A stretch of DNA of 64,000 nt from Mycobacteriales bacterium (GTDB lineage: Bacteria; Actinomycetota; Actinomycetes; JAFAQI01). The DNA lies in assembly GCA_035550055.1 (NCBI GenBank), contig DASZRO010000095.1:46042-110041 (forward strand), in the 5' to 3' direction. A program made the position numbers and the translations under genes. Below the pieces are notes generated by a model, which saw only the letters and a list, made by a program, of their open reading frames with translations, was not told the origin of the DNA and made no database searches. Below are positions 62,485 to 64,000 of this stretch, piece after piece (position 1 is the stretch's first letter; each line of letters opens with the position of its first letter).

Positions 62485-63336
62485 TCAGGCCTTGGGGTAG
62501 TCCGGCTCGTGCGGAAGCAGGAACCGCAGCTGGTCGTTCTCGCCGAAGACCAGCTTCGGCAGGATCCGACTGACCGTACGAGCGGCGGCGGTGTCGAGGA
62601 TCTGCTCGACCGACCCGAGCGTGGCGAGGTCGCGCAACGCCGAGATCGTCGGCGGCATCAGCATCATCTCGCCGGCCTCACTCGCCGCGACCGCATCGGC
62701 GGGACGCATCCAGGCGACCCGGTCCGCCTCGCCGCCGACGTCGCGGGTCCGTTGCCCTTCCGGGAGCGCCGCCACGAAGAACCGGGTGTCGAACCGGCGG
62801 GTCTCGATCTCCGGGGTCAGCCAGTGCGCCCACGGCCGCAGCAGGTCTGCCCGGAGGACCAGGCCCCTGCGCTGCATCATCTCCGCGAACGACAGCGAAC
62901 GGTCTATCAGCGCGAGCCGGTCGCTCTCCCACTCGTCGCCGCTGGTGTCGGCGACCACCGTGTCGGAGTCGGGCCCGGCGAGGAGCACGCCGGACTCCTC
63001 GAATGTCTCGCGTACCGCGGCACACACGAGCGCGCGGGCGGTCTGCTCGTCGCTGGACAGGTCCGATGCCCACTCCGCGGGCGAGCGGCCCACCCACGCG
63101 TCGTCGCCGAAGTCGATGTCACGCGGATCCATCGACCCGCCCGGGAAGACGAACGCGCCGGCTGCGAACGCCATCGAGGCGCTGCGGCGCAGCAAATAGA
63201 CCTCGGGTCCGCCATTGCCGTCACGAACCATCACGACCGTCGCCGCGTGACGCGGCTCGACCGGCTCGATCTCACCCGCGTCGAGCTGACGCAGCCGGTC
63301 GACGAGACCGGCGAACAAATCGTTCGGGTTCGTCAC
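62485..63336 (-). CDS. NUDIX hydrolase
   Basis: This 283-residue protein of the long NUDT19-like type has PGGSMDPRD near residue 65 and the split Nudix helix ARALVCAAVRETFEESGVLL. NUDT19 relatives hydrolyse CoA esters, but the activity here is an inference. It overlaps ridA by 4 nt and is followed by the MBL gene after 2 nt, forming a tight unit with them. Confidence 0.88.
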   Translation of the reverse strand: MTNPNDLFAGLVDRLRQLDAGEIEPVEPRHAATVVMVRDGNGGPEVYLLRRSASMAFAAGAFVFPGGSMDPRDIDFGDDAWVGRSPAEWASDLSSDEQTARALVCAAVRETFEESGVLLAGPDSDTVVADTSGDEWESDRLALIDRSLSFAEMMQRRGLVLRADLLRPWAHWLTPEIETRRFDTRFFVAALPEGQRTRDVGGEADRVAWMRPADAVAASEAGEMMLMPPTISALRDLATLGSVEQILDTAAARTVSRILPKLVFGENDQLRFLLPHEPDYPKA

Positions 63337-63800
63337 GTGGCTTTCACCTGCACGACGACCTCCACCTCGACCGGCGCGTCCAACGGCAGCACAGCAACTC
63401 CGACCGCACTCCGCGCGTGACGGCCGACCGGGCCGAACGCGGTCCCGAGTAGCTCGCTGGCGCCGTTGACGACCGCCGGCTGGGCGGTGAACGACGGGTC
63501 ACTCGCGACGTAGCCGACGACCTTCACCACCCGCTCGACGCGGTCGAGATCGCCGATCTCAGCCTTGATCGCGGCGAGAGCGTTGAGGGCGCACACCCGA
63601 GCCAGGGCGGCGGCGTCCTCGGCCGAGACCTCGGCGCCGACCTTTCCCCGGGCAACGAGCTCGCCGGCGACGGTCGGCAGCTGTCCCGACGTCCAGACGA
63701 GACCGCCGGCCAGCACGGCAGGGACGTACGCCGCGACCGGCTTCGCGACCTCGGGCAGCGCGAGCCCGTCGCCGGCCAGCCGTGCCTCGACCTCGCTCAT
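63333..63800 (-). CDS. RidA-family protein
   Basis: This 155-residue RidA (YjgF/UK114)-type protein resembles M. tuberculosis Rv3678c. It has the family strands VWTSGQLPTVAGELV, AALNALAAIKAEIGDLDRV and GRHARSAVGVAVLPLDAPVEVEV. RidA enzymes hydrolyse reactive imine intermediates, but the catalytic Arg of the true RidA subgroup appears here as RHARSAVG, which marks an Rid subfamily of less certain activity. The ATG at 63800 is the natural start; the longer frame upstream overlaps the DUF4177 gene. Confidence 0.9.
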   Translation of the reverse strand: MSEVEARLAGDGLALPEVAKPVAAYVPAVLAGGLVWTSGQLPTVAGELVARGKVGAEVSAEDAAALARVCALNALAAIKAEIGDLDRVERVVKVVGYVASDPSFTAQPAVVNGASELLGTAFGPVGRHARSAVGVAVLPLDAPVEVEVVVQVKAT

Positions 63801-63810
63801 GGCTGCTGCC

Positions 63811-63972
63811 TCATGAAACGGGACGCTTGAGGTAGGCGACCAGCTGGTCGCCGCCACCCGGTGCGGGGACGACCTGGACCAGCTCCCACCCGTCAGCACC
63901 CCACTGGTCGAGGATCTGCTTGGTGGCGTGCACCAGCAACGGGACGGTCGCGTACTCCCACTTCGTCGTCAC
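63811..63972 (-). CDS. DUF4177 small protein
   Basis: A short gene read from the GTG at 63972 encodes 53 residues, starting VTTKWEYATVPLLVHATKQI and ending LVAYLKRPVS. The WEYATVPL and DGWELVQV segments are the mark of the DUF4177 family. The same small gene stands before ridA in M. tuberculosis (Rv3678A). It is 10 nt upstream of ridA, so it likely heads the ridA-nudix-MBL unit. The function is unknown. No homologue-independent check of the start is possible this close to the window edge. Confidence 0.85.
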   Translation of the reverse strand: MTTKWEYATVPLLVHATKQILDQWGADGWELVQVVPAPGGGDQLVAYLKRPVS

Positions 63973-64000
63973 ACCCGCACCCTATTGCGCCCCCGATTCC

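Overview
This window is a 64 kb piece of an actinobacterial chromosome. Coding sequence is very GC-rich, GTG starts are frequent, and most neighbouring genes are packed with 1-4 nt ATGA/GTGA/TGATG overlaps. Gene content and order follow the conserved actinobacterial core. From my knowledge of those genomes, 1-24 kb resembles the M. tuberculosis Rv3598c-Rv3628c stretch, 29-42 kb resembles Rv3644c-Rv3649, and 44-64 kb resembles Rv3654c-Rv3678A. The bldG/apgA pair and the DUF4244 pilin also fit Streptomyces-like and Frankia-like lineages. The genus cannot be fixed from sequence alone. There is no phage, insertion sequence, CRISPR array or rRNA; the only tRNA is tRNA-Thr(CGU).

Region by region. 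0.06-4.6 kb: lysS and the pantothenate/CoA genes coaX, panD, panC plus a DUF2520 dehydrogenase-like protein. 4.6-6 kb: a MidA-type methyltransferase and an MmcQ/YjbR protein. 6-10.9 kb: a two-component system divergent from an ABC-2 exporter whose operon ends in an orphan NuoD-like protein. 11-14.6 kb: a QAT-type osmolyte importer. 14.6-24.4 kb: folate genes without folE, then ftsH, hpt, tilS, a DUF2342 metalloprotease, dacB and ppa. 24.4-27.7 kb: a small membrane protein, an ECF sigma/anti-sigma pair, glpD and an F420-type oxidoreductase. 27.7-42.2 kb: tRNA-Thr, an exported peptidase, holB, a fused MFS-thymidylate kinase, topA, membrane pyrophosphatase hppA, the apgA/bldG anti-sigma switch and an MrfA-like helicase. 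42.2-49.4 kb: a surface protein with its sortase, then a Tad/Flp pilus locus. 49.4-64 kb: a 6C small RNA, a HAD phosphatase, a holin-like protein, an epoxide hydrolase, marP, nudix, tlpA, nth, an RsiG-like anti-sigma factor, crp, a desaturase, a large adenylate cyclase/ATPase/TPR protein, and MBL, nudix, ridA and DUF4177 genes.

Most genes are housekeeping: CoA and folate precursors, nucleotide salvage, pyrophosphate removal, tRNA modification, replication and wall assembly. Over these lie several regulatory modules: an ECF sigma/anti-sigma pair, BldG-ApgA, an RsiG homologue, and a cAMP module made of Crp and a class III cyclase within 2 kb.

The strongest unexplained signals are three. An 82-bp element is present twice, each time between convergent genes, with shared ends, shared internal boxes and exactly conserved spacing. 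The RsiG homologue has one intact and one eroded c-di-GMP motif. The membrane pyrophosphatase carries a histone-H1-like Lys/Ala tail. The 6C RNA is clear but belongs to a known family.
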